Translations under genes and position numbers: made by a program
Assembly (NCBI GenBank): GCA_950295325.1
Contig: OX485805.1
Span: 51,980,758-52,044,757 of the forward strand
Direction of reading: 5' to 3'
DNA length: 64,000 bases
DNA from: Polytrichum commune
Lineage: Eukaryota; Streptophyta; Polytrichopsida; Polytrichales; Polytrichaceae
Shown: positions 12,614 through 24,960 of the stretch, piece by piece
How positions within the stretch are numbered: the first letter of the stretch is position 1
Layout of the letters: every line of letters begins with the position of its first letter
The notes under the pieces: generated by a model
Told to the model about the DNA's origin: nothing
The model's input: only the letters and a program-made list of their open reading frames with translations
Databases searched by the model: none

Positions 12614-13114
12614 AGGGCCACTTCACACACGAGCCAAGAGCCGTGACCATGAAATTGTGAGAGCCCTAAAGAAAGTGGCCAAAGGCCGTCCCAACACACC
12701 TCCAAAAGCATGCAGTGTGGTCATGGATCCTCGAGTGTAGTGTGAAGCCATATGTGACCGGGCCCTCAACCAAATGCTATTTCAACGAATTTCTATTCAT
12801 GTGGGTCCTCACACATGATATAATAGAATAAATCAACGGTTGTGAGCGTTCGGAGTGCCATGGTCTCCTAGTTATGTGTTAGGCCTACCTCCAAAAACCG
12901 GTTTTTGAAAATAATCCAAGTGACCATGAAACATTATTCATTTGATGCCATGTAGGAAACCATGTGGACTTTACATCCATCTTGCATTCACACTCTCTGT
13001 TGGTCCCTCAAGCGTAGTGTGAAGCAAACTTGGACCGGCTCCACCTTTTCCACCAATGAGAGTGCTTGAAGTGTAATGGTCACGGGCTCTCAGTCTCGTG
13101 TGTGAAGTGGCCCT
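12614..13114 (+). mobile_element. Non-autonomous TIR element, family M1, copy A
   Basis: A 501-bp element with near-perfect 20-bp terminal inverted repeats, AGGGCCACTTCACACACGAG at the left and its complement at the right end. It is one of three copies; copy B has the same orientation and copy C is reversed. The interior is shared, including the block just inside the left repeat (CCAAGAGCC, then GTGACCATGAAATTGTGAG) and the block near the right end (GAGAGTGCTTGAAGTGTAAT). It has no coding capacity, so movement would need a transposase supplied elsewhere. The flanks give no clear target duplication, so the superfamily is unassigned. Confidence 0.85.
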
Positions 13115-15748
13115 AAGTCCTAAACTGCATGTCGAGGAGCATTTGAGAACATTTGTTCCTTCCACGTACCACTTTGCGTCCCAAGGACTAACAAGTCAAG
13201 GAGCTCGAACAAGTATGGTTACCATACCTAATTGTGATCCTCACCCAAAAGTGCCCCTTGTAAATTCTTGCTTAAAATGAACATGGTTTGAACATGATAA
13301 TTGAGGATCAATTTTGGACACACCTATAATACACAGTTTCAAAATTTTATAATTTATCCATATCTAGTGCTCAAAAAAAATTTAAGGTTTAACAATTCTA
13401 AATATTGATGAAAACCAACCAGAAACCAAGTTGATCTAGCATTGGCATTTGTCCAAAAATTATATGCTCAAGATGTGTTGGAATCCTCTTTCATTTACCA
13501 ATAAGACCACCTTACAAAAGATGGAGTTATCCAATAATAGTGATGGTATTTACAAATAATGAGTATAGGTAGACTTGAATGTGATTTTATCAGTATAAGC
13601 ACTTGCAAGTTTATTCTCCTTTTACAACTTTGGTCATTATATTGGATTATATATTGTCTCATTGAGTTTGCAATTGAAAATCATGAATTATCGAGGCAAT
13701 TGAATATCATCAAGGCAGCAGCTAATTTCAATGATTACAAAGTATTTGGTCATGATTTGCAATTGCTAACATGCTCAAGCTTTTAATGCTCAAATCCATT
13801 AGCTAGATGATTCCATAAAGTTGGAGGTGTCCACATTATCCTCATGTACCTCGCATGGCAGTGCTTGTAGTTAAAAGCAGACACCAAGAAGGCACATGCC
13901 ATGATGATATTGGACCATAAGCTCAAAATTATTTAGACATCATGATGACTATTATTGGGGGGTGCACCTTACATTGAAACCAAGGATCATGTGTGTTCGC
14001 AGTATACTCCAAAACCCCCCCTATAAAAAAGTTTTTTTGGTACCATCAATTGATTAATAAGATCATATGTCGAATTGTTGTAGATTCCTTTTTGATACCA
14101 ACATAAGCCACTCTATGTATGATGAACATAACATCAATTCAATTGGATCCCTATACTCCAACTAAAGAAAATCATCAAGGCAACGGCTAATTAAATCACC
14201 ATGTATTACTCACCCACCAAAATAAAGCAACTGCACTGCCAATTAGGAACAAAAGTTAGGTGTCTAATTAAGGAAGCTAACCAAATTAGTCTTGTCTACC
14301 TTACCACTAGAGTGCAGATGTTCAACAGAGACAAATGACCTCTAAATTGGTGATACCATAGACATGACCAATGTGAGGTAGAACACCTCCCATCCAAGTC
14401 AACACAAAAGCACACATATGTTCGTTTTTCTTTTCTGTTATGTTATAATGGTGACCACATAAGGCCCACAGACTTAGGTGTGTGGCTTGCATGTTGGCAT
14501 CATCCAAGTTTAATGGAGATCCAAGACACCCTTGAGCATGCTCGACATTTACAGGTGAATATCCATGTAATAGAAGCCTTGACTCTAAACACCGAAAGAC
14601 ACCTTCTAAGAAACGCGCGATTGAATGAGCAATGTTTAGGGGCGGCTCGCATGCAGTCCCTAGTGAAGGAATCGCTTCGAAGATGGGAGAACCCCCAAGC
14701 AAGAGATTTGCTATTGGGACTTAGGAGGAATCCGTGTATCAAAGGCATTTGTCTCATCTATAAGACTCGAGTACTTGTACGAGTCCCAACTCTGAGACAT
14801 TGTCCCAAGGGTCTAATTTTCAATGTGTGCCTCTCTTCTTATCCATATCTTAGGTTGTGACAACGTGAAAGCAACGCCCCATACAATGTTCCATGCGCAT
14901 TATGGTCTAGGCTAGGCTAGGCTAGGACAAGATCAGGCGGCAATGTTTATTGTCCCCAAAAGTAGTTGGGATGCTTAGGCTAATTCAAGTTGGGTCAAAC
15001 TTGTTTTAGCCGACACCATTCTAGCTGACCCATTAGAGCTTCTTAAATCCCAACATTTGGGTGCCAAAACTAATGACACGTATTTAGACTTTGGGTAACC
15101 ATATATCATTTGAATGGTTGTTCTTCATGTTGCATCACGAACTATTGTGATCAACATTTGGTAAATGAATTCACATGCATGCCAGTATACAATACGGGCG
15201 TTAATTTTTATTTTTTCCTTGAATGGTTGTTCTTGGGATATTGTAATGTTGTGTGCATGTAGAGGCCGCTCTAGCAATTTCCAGGTGGTATTACAGTGGG
15301 TTACGACCAATCAAGGAATAATATATGTTCAAATATTTCCTATTGGAATGGAGAATTATCTCTTCAGACAAGGCATTCAATGTAGCATGTACAGTATCAC
15401 ATTGATTTACAACGTGGTATTTAATGAGAGATTGGTTTACAAAATATACATATGGGGATATGATTGTGGTGCACCAAGTTTTGTGTAGAAACAAATACGG
15501 TAGTATGAATTTTTAATTTTTAATTTATTTTATTTTGGGGGGGGGGAGGGAGTGAGTGCACTCCAAGAAACATCTAGCTTAGGTTTTTCACAAGAGGTGT
15601 TCAATTCATCCATATATTTCTTATACATAACAATACACAACCCATCCATTGGGCTCCCTTTCGCAAACCAAACGGGCAGGACTCAAGTCATAGTTATTCC
15701 CGATACAACAAGGCAAGAGGATTCATGGGCATGTGCATCGACCTTCTT
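13115..15748. other. Intergenic spacer, no gene seen
   Basis: AT-rich spacer between two M1 copies. It contains a short direct repeat of GGCTA(G) near 14908-14930 and a 10-G run at 15537-15546. Overlapping frames on both strands at 14322-14860 have no recognisable domain. Confidence 0.5.
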
Positions 15749-16241
15749 AGGGCCACTTCACACACGAGCCAAGAGCCACGACCATGAAATCGTGAGAGCC
15801 CAAAGAAAGTTTCCAAAGGCTGTCCCAAGACACCTCCAAAATCATGTAAGTGTGCTCATGGATCCTCAAGTGCATTGTGAAGTCATGTGTGACCGGGCCC
15901 TTAACCAGAATGTCTATTCATGCGGGTCCTCACACATGAACAAATAGAACAAATCAACGGTTCTGAACGTTCAGAGTGCCATGGTCTCCCGGTTTTGTGT
16001 TAGGCCTACCTTCAAGAGGTGGTTTCTGAAAACAGTCCAAGTGACCATGAAATGTGATCCATTTGATGCCATACATGAATCCATTTAGACTTTACATCCA
16101 TCTTGCATTCACATACTTTGTTGGTCCCTCAAGCATAGTGTGAAGCGAACTTGGACTGGTCAACTCCGCCTTCACCACCAATGAGAGTACTTGAAGTGTA
16201 ATGATCACGGGCTCTCAGTCTCCTGTGTGTGAAGTGGCCTT
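15749..16241 (+). mobile_element. Non-autonomous TIR element, family M1, copy B
   Basis: About 493 bp, same orientation as copy A and alignable along its whole length. The left repeat is AGGGCCACTTCACACACGAG; the right one is slightly degraded, with extra TG units and CCTTT in place of CCCT. No target duplication recognised and no coding capacity. Confidence 0.85.
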
Positions 16242-19172
16242 TAGTTAGTATTGGGCCCCATGCAGTGTGCATACATGTGTGTGAACGAACTATTGGAGGC
16301 TTTTTATATTATATTCTGACTTATTTTCAGTGGCAACCCGGGGTCCAACTCACATGTATGTTCACCCATGTAGAGTGAGTATTGTTCATTTTGCAAAGGT
16401 GGCCCATCATAAGTGGGGGGGTTTCCTTCCAAAATTTCCATTAGGGGTGCAAAACCGTAGTATAGAGTCATATTATGTAGCCCCATTAAATTCATGTATG
16501 TTTATTCATGAAGCAGTACTTGTCCTGCCCCCATTCCCCCTTGTCATCCTTCAATGACTTTGTCAACAATCAACCATAAAATGATTTGTGAGCAAATACA
16601 CATAAATGTCCCCTCCAAATACATGGTTATGAAGGACATATGATAAGTATAGTTATAGTCGTCATTTTAAGCAACTAGACGCAATGGAGTACTATATTAT
16701 CTTCACATTTGTTGGGTCTCGTTATTAACGAGAGAGAGAGATGTTTAGCACATTCTAATATGTAGTTTTTACACACCGTAATATATTAATTTTGTAACAT
16801 ATCAAACTGTTAATTATAGATGTGTCCAAAACTAGTCTTAGGCTCAAAATATGTTCAACTCAAGGGAAAATCTACAAGGTTTGGTTTTGGGTAAGGATCA
16901 CAACTAGGCATACTTACTATAAATTTCTCCTAGTGACCACATTGCAGCATTACGACCCAATGCACTGGACTCAATATATGAATGTTGAGGATTCAACACA
17001 ATACATGGGACCTACACAATCATGCTAACGTAGGTAGGTCCCAAACCTACAACTTGGTCTTGTCTCCGTGTTGCGAGCAGTGTGAAATTTTATTTTCCAC
17101 CAAATGACAAGCTAGTGTTTCATATGCTATGGTCCACCCAATCATTGTGGGGGTCACTAGGTCAACCGATCATCTAATTTTTGTGGGGACCAAGATACTT
17201 GAAGAACCCTAACTTAGTAAGAAGAAGAAGAGGAGGAGAAAAACACCACGATGGGAAATCAAATTGGCCAAGTTAACCGATGATCAACGGAAAGTGTCCA
17301 CCTCATAACTAAAGCAGTGACATGTGGACTAACTCCACAACAATTGTCGGTGTTGGCAAACATACGCGGAGTTGTTTAGGGTTTAGGCCATGGGCCCTAA
17401 AACACACAGCGTTTCCTTTGTATGTGTCATGCTGACTTACACATGGTTTGGAAGGAGTACCATGGCACCCTAATGACCAAGTATGTTCCCATGGGCTAGC
17501 CTACCTAACATTAAGAATGTGTGCTTCAAGGTTATCTGTTAATTAACTGCTCATCCGCACACATTATCCATCGTGCTTGAGGGTCCATATGTGAGCCATT
17601 GCGAGTCTTAATCATCTTCCCAAATTGTGGGTGAAACACAAGAGTTGTCTTAAATGGTCATGTCCATCTCTCCTAGATGTTGCGATCGTCTACCTTTGCA
17701 ATGTGGAGATGGTAACTCGTATGATACTACCCTAATAGGATGTCATGTGTGTGTCTTAGGGAGAATATATATACTTTATCATACACCTTAAATGATTGCA
17801 AACACTTGTCCAAACTTCTCACAATGAGAAGTAAAACCACTACTCCATCTCACACTACCATAGTGACTCAAGTCCTTGTCTAATGAAGGTCATGCAAAAA
17901 AGGTTGTAAAAAAATAAAAAATAAAAAAAGCCTCAAACCCTAAGCTCTTGTGAGAAGTCGTCAGAGGTTTTTAACCCCTAAAAGCTTGAGAATTTTAGCT
18001 TGAACCAAAGATGTACAATTAAGTATGAGTTCAAATTTTTTATTGTGTGTTGTCATACAAGGGAAAGTTTTAGAGAGTTTCACTTTAAATCACATCCGCA
18101 AAGTTGAAATATGGATCTTTATCCTTGGTCTCCACCAGATCGTGTTACAAGCATTTTTCCTTCAAAGAATAATTAGAATTCCAAGATGTATCAAACTCAC
18201 TTGATGTTGGATAGGATTGGTTAAACATACGAGTTGTATAATTGGTGAAAAAAAGACAAAAAAATATCAATGTCATTGACATTGTTACTTTTGTAAAATA
18301 GCTAATTTTATAACCAAAAAATTAAGGGTTCCAATCATTTCAAAGGCCATGTCTAAGACTCGCTGTAAACAAATTTTCAATCGAATTGCTCTAGTTGGTG
18401 CAAAACTTTATTATATCAAGGTGAAAGGAAATAAATAAATAATTTCCTTTAGTAATTTATCTTTGAAAAACGGTTGCAACCACGTTTTGGCTTCTTGGGC
18501 ATTTAGGGGATAAGCTACGTGATGAGCTTGGAAGCTCGAACTCATTGGGCTCTTTGGGGGTAGTTTTTTGAGGTGTCCCCTCTACACCCAACAACACTAC
18601 CTTATTCTCTGCACTTTTGACGAGCTTCAATGTAGGTATTTCCATAACCATGAACATTGCAACCTACACAGTTCTCTTTTGCCCCAAAACTCCAAACTAC
18701 TACATTTTTATAGTATTTAAATTCATTCCAATAGATACAAGTATATACAATTCTTTATGTCATGGTATATTTGCCCCGACATACAATAGGGATCATGCTA
18801 ATTAGGTAGGGGGCAGGTGGGGCGGCATCAACCGACCTTCCCGAATACCTTGAGCACATACCTTGTGGTGGTAAACAAAGGCCATGGCTAGACACCCCGC
18901 CTCCCTCCTTGAGCTGGGCCCCTACCACTATTACCAAGGTAAAAGGGTCTAGTAACAAATGACTCTGATAGATGTGTGATTAACTCGTCTAAAATAAGCC
19001 TCAATAGACCAATTCAAAGGTCTTTGGAATTAATTTCTGGGTCAAATCATCTAGAAAAAGAAAACTACACACTCCACTATAATAATTAACTCCATTTTCT
19101 CGTTGGGTACTAGTGGTGGTGGGGATCCAACTCAATGACAGGTGGCTGTCTGGCATTGGCCGTGTAAACAAA
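16242..19172. other. Intergenic spacer, no gene seen
   Basis: AT-rich sequence with scattered homopolymers (for example A-rich tracts near 17908-17930). No coding region, RNA gene or repeat longer than a few tens of bases was recognised by eye. Confidence 0.45.
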
Positions 19173-19354
19173 CATGTATACTGTATATGGAGAATTGTGG
19201 GGCCAAGAGAATTGCTCACAAGTTGGGTCCCATGAGAGGGCCCGTAACCGTAAATTGATGGGCCATGTATACTGTATATGGAGAATTGTGGGGCCAAGAG
19301 AATTGCTCACAAGTTGGGTCCCATGAGAGGGCCCGTAACCGTAAATTTATGGGC
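19173..19354 (+). repeat. Tandem duplication, 91 bp x 2
   Basis: Unit 1 is 19173-19263 and unit 2 is 19264-19354. The two are almost identical; one visible difference is ATTGATGGGC against ATTTATGGGC near the end. Each begins CATGTATACTGTATATGGAG. The near-identity shows a recent local duplication. Confidence 0.92.
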
Positions 19355-19610
19355 CCCATAAGTGGTCCCGGATGGGAAGCATCTCTTTTGGAATTTTCGC
19401 ATAATACACATGGTGGTGGAGTGAGAGAAGTTTGTAGTATCTTACAACAAAGGTAAGTTGGTCATGTATTTGCATGTGATTCTATATGCTTGGCTAACTA
19501 GCCTAAAAACATTCCATACATGTGTTGGTTCAGAGTAGTATGTATACCATTGCTAGCTGTTGAGTTATAGGGTTGAATATTGAATACTATAACACGCACA
19601 TTCGATCAAA

Positions 19611-19748
19611 CATAACATCATTTAGATTCATAACAGTATTTTGTGGGACTGACAATATTTCACAGAATATTCTTGACGTTCAGTCTGGATGTGGGGAATA
19701 TTTTGTGAAATGTCACATAACATTGTTATGGATCTGAATAATGTTATG
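19611..19748. repeat. Foldback (MITE-like) element
   Basis: About 138 bp whose ends are inverted complements: CATAACATCATTTAGATTCA at the left and, on the minus strand from 19748, CATAACATTATTCAGATCCA. The pairing continues inward (ATAACARTRTTNTGTG, then ATTTCACARAATATTC), so nearly the whole element could form one hairpin. No target duplication is clear. Confidence 0.6.
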
Positions 19749-20218
19749 AACAATATACTGAGCTAGGTGATTTAGAAAAAGATAAACTGAAAGTATGTTT
19801 GTCACGTTGAGATCTCATCACATACCATGGGGCCTATGAGGACATGCTTGGTGCCACCGGTAACTCCTCATCACTTAAGGTGCATCATCACTTTGGTGAA
19901 TCAATGGGTGCATCGATTTGGTTTCCTTGTATCTAAACCAAATATGAGGCATACATTGAGTTTGAAGATATTTATGGCATGGAAAATCATGCCAAGTATG
20001 ACTATGTATGTTTTTGGGTGCGGACGACTTCCTCGAGTCATTTGAAGTCTACAAATAACATTTCAAAGATAAAATTGTCACGATGCCTTATTTGCAAGGC
20101 ACTTACTTGTTATGATTCATGTGACCGGAAACTCACATCTAATTGCCTCCAAACATACCGAGTGTATGGTTTTGATTGTTTGATTAATGAAGAAATCATC
20201 GAAATCTACCTCTGAGGA

Positions 20219-20240
20219 TATATATATATATATATATATA
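20219..20240. repeat. (TA)n microsatellite
   Basis: An uninterrupted run of about 11 TA dinucleotides. Confidence 0.9.
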
Positions 20241-21216
20241 CAAAAGACATGCAGGCTAGATTTCCTATGAAAATTGCCAATTTATATAACCCAAATCCTA
20301 CAAACTATTTGTAAATCATTTGACCCATCATCCACAATATTATCTCACACGATTCGACACTTGAACATTTCGTATTTAGAAAGTAGGTATCTTGCTACGA
20401 AGTTGGTGCTTACATCTATGTGGTTGGGTTCCAATGTGAAACCACTTGATCTTATGTGAATAGTCTTTGCAAGTACACAAATTTTTGAAAGGTTGTAATG
20501 GGGGATGGAGATTTATATTAATTGATTTTTAAGTATGACTGGAGAAATCACTCGTCCAAAAAAATAAGGGATGTGCATTTGTGGAGACAAAAACATCAAA
20601 CAACAATTACAATTTCAAATGTGTTGTATTTCATGTTCGCCGACCACCATATTTGTGTAGTTTTATAATCTAGTGCACGTCATATTGGTGGTTGGAATTG
20701 TCTAAAGTTCATGCATAAATCCAAATATACTCTAATCTTAGATATTTCAAATTTGAGGGATGGGATAATCAATGAAGGTACAATCTACCTCTTTAATACA
20801 ACAATGTCAATATAATGATACAAATTTTGCAAGCCGGACTTTCTAGTTAGAAACTACCTTTGTAAATATGATTGTGACATTGTAAATAAGACACTCATGG
20901 ACCCCCAAAATGTCATATTATAGAGGTAATAAATGCATATATGTATGGCGTGTCCCACACACGTACAAATACATAGTTATTATGAAAATTTTGTAACTTT
21001 CTCATATGAAAAGTGGACAAAAGAACATGTTAAGGTTAAATGACTTTAAAACATGGGAATTAGGAAATCGGTTCTTTATCTCAAAACCTATTCAAGAGAC
21101 TCATTAGCTTCTATCTCTTTCATAATAATTTTCACCTAAACCCTATCCTAAACCAAGGTGCACAATTTGTTTTTGTTTTTGCATTTTAAACTGAATGTTT
21201 ATCAGATTTCTTGATT
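20241..21216. other. Spacer, no gene seen
   Basis: AT-rich with only short open frames. Nothing recognised. Confidence 0.45.
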
Positions 21217-21670
21217 CACGTATTTTTGGAAGCTATTGGAATTTGTGCTTCTTTTGGTGGTAGTTTTTCTCACTTATGAGTTGTATTAGTAAAGTTATGA
21301 CTTTTTGAAGGTTGGTTGAGTTTTAAAAGTTGATTTCAAGGCAACGATGTACTTTTGCACATTATGAGGTCAATCATGATCCCATCATTATGATCTACAT
21401 ATTTTTGGAAAGCTATTGAAACTTTGTCATTTTTGGATGGTAGTTATGCTCACTTATGAGTTGTATTAATAGAGTTATGACCGTTGGGAGGTTGGTTGAG
21501 TTCTAAAAGTTGATTTCAAGACAATGATCTACTTTTGCACATTATGATGTCAATTCCGATTTTATCATGTTGACTGACATATTGTTGGAAAGTTATTAAA
21601 AAAAACACATCATGCAGTGGTAGTTTTGCTCAATCTTGAGTTTTTTTGATAGAAGTATGACAGTAATAGG
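21217..21670 (+). repeat. 180-bp tandem repeat, about 2.5 units
   Basis: The units start at about 21220, 21399 and 21579, giving a 180-bp period. Shared blocks are TATTTTTGGAAAGCTATTG, GGTAGTT.T.CTCACTTATG, GAGTTGTATTA, AGGTTGGTTGAGTT and ACTTTTGCACATTATGA. The third unit is partial and more diverged. No open frame spans the array. Confidence 0.85.
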
Positions 21671-21973
21671 TGATGTGCAAAATTATACTATGGTGATTTT
21701 ATTTCAAAATGCTAGCATCAACGGACCATTGATTCCTTCTTCAAGTCCACATACATTTCATGAGAAAAAAATGCATATTCATAAAGACATTTGAAAGAAT
21801 ATTTATTTCATATATGTGGCCACATATCGAATGTGTGTTTTCATGAAATACCTCGTTATCATGACAAAGAGGTATAGTTTATCACATTATTGAGTTTGTG
21901 ACACCTCGATAATACGTTGATTTTCTCCTTTCCCAAATGTGGCAGATTAGAGAGGTAGGATTGTACACAACCA

Positions 21974-22473
21974 AGGGCCACTTCACACACGAGATTGAGA
22001 GCCCGTGACCATTACACTTCAAGCACTCTCATTGGGGGGAAACGCAAAGCCGGTCCAAGTTCGCTTCACACTACACTTGAGGGATCAACGGAGTATGTGA
22101 ATGCAAGATGGACGTATGGTCTACATGAATCCCTACATGGCATCAAATGGATCATGTTTCATGGTCACTTGGACTATTTTCAAAAACCACCTCTTGGAGG
22201 TAGGCCTAACACAAAACTGGGAGACCATGACACTCTAAATGCTCACAACCGTTGATTATTTTATTATATCATGTGTGAGGACCCGCATGAATAGAAATTC
22301 ATTGAAATAGCATTTGGTTGAGGGCTCGGTCACATAAGACTTCACACTACACTTGAAGATCCGTAACCACACCTCGCAATTTCGGAGGTGTCTTGGAACA
22401 ACATTTGGACACTTTCTTTTGGGCTCTCACAATTTCATGGTCACAGCTCTTGGCTCATGTGTGAAGTGGTCCT
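21974..22473 (-). mobile_element. Non-autonomous TIR element, family M1, copy C
   Basis: A 500-bp element in the opposite orientation to copies A and B. It starts AGGGCCACTTCACACACGAG, followed by the block that lies at the right end of the other copies (CCGTGACCATTACACTTC), and ends with ATGTGTGAAGTGGTCCT. The flanks CAACCA and ATGGG do not reveal a target duplication. No coding capacity. Confidence 0.85.
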
Positions 22474-24478
22474 ATGGGAGGGAAAATGAACCATCTAACA
22501 AGGGTTGGACATGTTTTATTAATAAAAAATGGGCTTAGATGGATTTATTGCACAAAGTGGCAGTTGCAAGAACATAAACAAACCAATGGGGTTGGGACGA
22601 GGACTAAACCATCACAAGGTGCTCACTGGCACAGGGCATGGCTTTTGATCATATGAAGTTATAGCAATGCAACATAGCATTGATTGTTTCTCTTTGGGAA
22701 GAAACATAAAAAGGAAATAAAGAAAAACAGAAAATACGTCAGTTTTTATCTGATGTTATGATGTTATAATCCAAGTTAGTGCTAAATTTGGTTTAAGTTT
22801 TATATGTGTGAGGCTTCTAGTTGCATGACCATACCATTGTTCAATCATGTGGTTCAGTTCCATGATTGTCAGCCCTAAACCCTCACCCTTAATGCGTCCT
22901 AGTCCGGGTGAGAGCCAAGGGCGACATGCACCTAATTCTCCTGGCTTTTCTGACCTCAGTGAGTCAAACCCCCCAAATGCAAGGCCCTCACACATGCTAC
23001 AACTTTCACTTTAAAGATCACAAGGTAATCAGTGTTTAAGAACACTCTAACACCTTGTGATCGGTCAATCCGTGCATTATTCTCATAAATCACCAAGGAA
23101 CACATCAACCAATACACTCACTACTTCCACTCTAATGTTGTCTTATTTATCCTAAGGAAAACACTAATGCTACCACTCAAATCCCCTTTTCTCTAATCTA
23201 CCTACTATATTGGAAGAGGGTGGCATATACCCTAGTAAACATTGCCCTTCTCCTTAGCTACAACCTAATTGCTAAACTTCAATCTCGGAAATGGGCCCGG
23301 AAATCAACGCTGTTCACTGTCAATGTAAGCCCGTCATCCGCCCGTCATGCTCCCGTCAACACCCTTCACTGCGACAGATGGCCCCTTCACGGCAGCCAGT
23401 GACTTGCCTCGAGTTACAGTACCCATACGCTCTCTCCTATGATCCCCTTCACTGCATCCAGTAGCTTGTCACCACTTCAGCCTCATTCAGCCCTCGATTT
23501 CTCCCCTCATTGGCCATTCACCGATCATTCCTCACTCTCTTTCCGAGGCAGAACCCTCCTTCTGCAGCCTAAGCAGCTTCCGAATCCTCACCAGGCTGCC
23601 CAATTCATCCCCCTTCGCCACTCTGCAAGCGCACTGGATTTCTCCGAAATCCACTGACCTGCACTTGAGATTATTACCCAATTAGCTGCTGTCGATTTAC
23701 TCCTTCCCTCCTTCAGTGAAACCTCCTTCTCACCCTTGTGACAATCTCATTCCGAACCCACCTTTAGGCTGCTGGAATCGCCCAATTACATTACCACAGC
23801 ATTGAATTCGATTCACTTCTAAAACCAAGTTAAAATCAGAGTCAGACTTGGCAATCTGTCTCATTGTTTAGCCCCCTTTCTCCTCTTCATTCGAACACAT
23901 CCCTTCCCAGTAGCCATCATAGTCTCAAACCTCCTGTTGAGCTGCAAAAAATGGTTGCTGGATCCCAGCTCCGCCACAAGGAAGAGAGTCGCAACTTCCT
24001 TTCCCAGTAAAACCAACACCGAACCTTCCATTCTCAAGAAAACCCAGCCTCACCTCGGCATTCCTCCCCACTTACAGATCGGTGAAGCCTTCTTGGGCTC
24101 AGCCGCCATCCCTTTATGAGCCCAAAATGAGTGCTCATATTTGTTTTATGTTTAGAATTTAATTAGAATTGCAATTGGAGTGTTACTGAAACAATTAAAA
24201 GTATAAAAAGAGTGAGGAGTGGTGTGGATTTATGTTTAGGCCTTAAGCCTATTTGTGTGGTTAATTAGAAGCTTAGTGACATTACGGAGTGTTTTGATTA
24301 GAGGAGTAGTGCTTGATGAGGCAAGGGGAAGTGCCTTTGATTTAAATGTTTGAATTATAACATGTTCTTGTTGGTTTAGGGGGTGAGGGTTTAGTGGATA
24401 GGATAAGGTCCTACTAAGTAGGAGAAAGCTAAGGAGGTTGTGGTTTGGATGCCCTCCCTCCTTCCTTCCTCCTCTCTC
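22474..24478. other. Spacer with a C/T-rich tract, no gene seen
   Basis: From about 23230 to 24110 the plus strand is rich in C and T and has promoter-like composition, then it switches abruptly to AT-rich DNA at a palindrome (ATGAGCCCAAAATGAGTGCTC at 24117-24137, ending CAT). Short frames at 23439-23657 and 23937-24119 are Pro/Ser-rich by composition and have no recognisable domain. Confidence 0.4.
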
Positions 24479-24526
24479 TCATTCTCTCTCTCTCTCTCTC
24501 TCTTGGTGGGTGTGTGTGTGTGTGTG
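24479..24526. repeat. (TC)n and (GT)n microsatellites
   Basis: An interrupted CT run is followed directly by GGTGGG and a GT run. They lie immediately upstream of two tandem-repeat arrays. Confidence 0.85.
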
Positions 24527-24544
24527 GAGTAGGGTGGAGAGAAT

Positions 24545-24653
24545 TTTAGTTGATTAGAGGGAGATCAGAAATTTAGTTGATTGGAGGGAGATTAGAAATT
24601 TAGTGATTAGAGGTAGATTAGAAATTTAGTGGATTAAAAGGGAGATTAGAAAT
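24545..24653 (+). repeat. 27-bp tandem repeat, 4 units
   Basis: Units start at 24545, 24572, 24599 and 24625, with the consensus TTTAGTTGATTAGAGGGAGA then TYAGAAA. The units differ by a few substitutions and a one-base deletion. Confidence 0.85.
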
Positions 24654-24666
24654 AGTTACTAAGATA

Positions 24667-24960
24667 GGCTAAGGCCAGAATGTGGGCAGTCTTGCGAACA
24701 GAAGGTTATCAGATGGGCTAACTGGGAACAGAAGGTTAGCGGCTGGCTAAGGCCAGAGTGGAGGCAGTCTTGCGAACAGAAGGTTATCAGCTGGGCTAAC
24801 TGGGAACAGAAGGTTAGCGGTTGGCTAAGGCCAGAGTGGAGGCAGTCTTGCGAACAAAAGGTTAGCGGTTGGCTAAGGCCAGAATGTGGGCAGTCTTGCG
24901 ACCAAAATTTGGGTGAATGGGCTAAAGCCAGAATTTGGAGGAAAGGGGCTAAGGCACGAG
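24667..24960 (+). repeat. 78-bp tandem repeat with internal sub-repeat
   Basis: Units start at 24667, 24745, 24823 and 24871 with GGCTAAGGCCAGARTG, and a degenerate fifth unit follows. The first two steps are exactly 78 bp. The third unit is 48 bp because one of two internal 30-bp sub-repeats (GAACAGAAGGTTA, then YC or GC) is missing, so unequal exchange or slippage deleted one sub-repeat. The minus-strand open frame across it is a product of the repeat, not evidence of a gene. Confidence 0.9.

Noticed and set aside
12481-13280. Open frames on both strands across the first M1 element
   Set aside because: They are explained by the transposable element; related frames appear at the same places in the other two copies.
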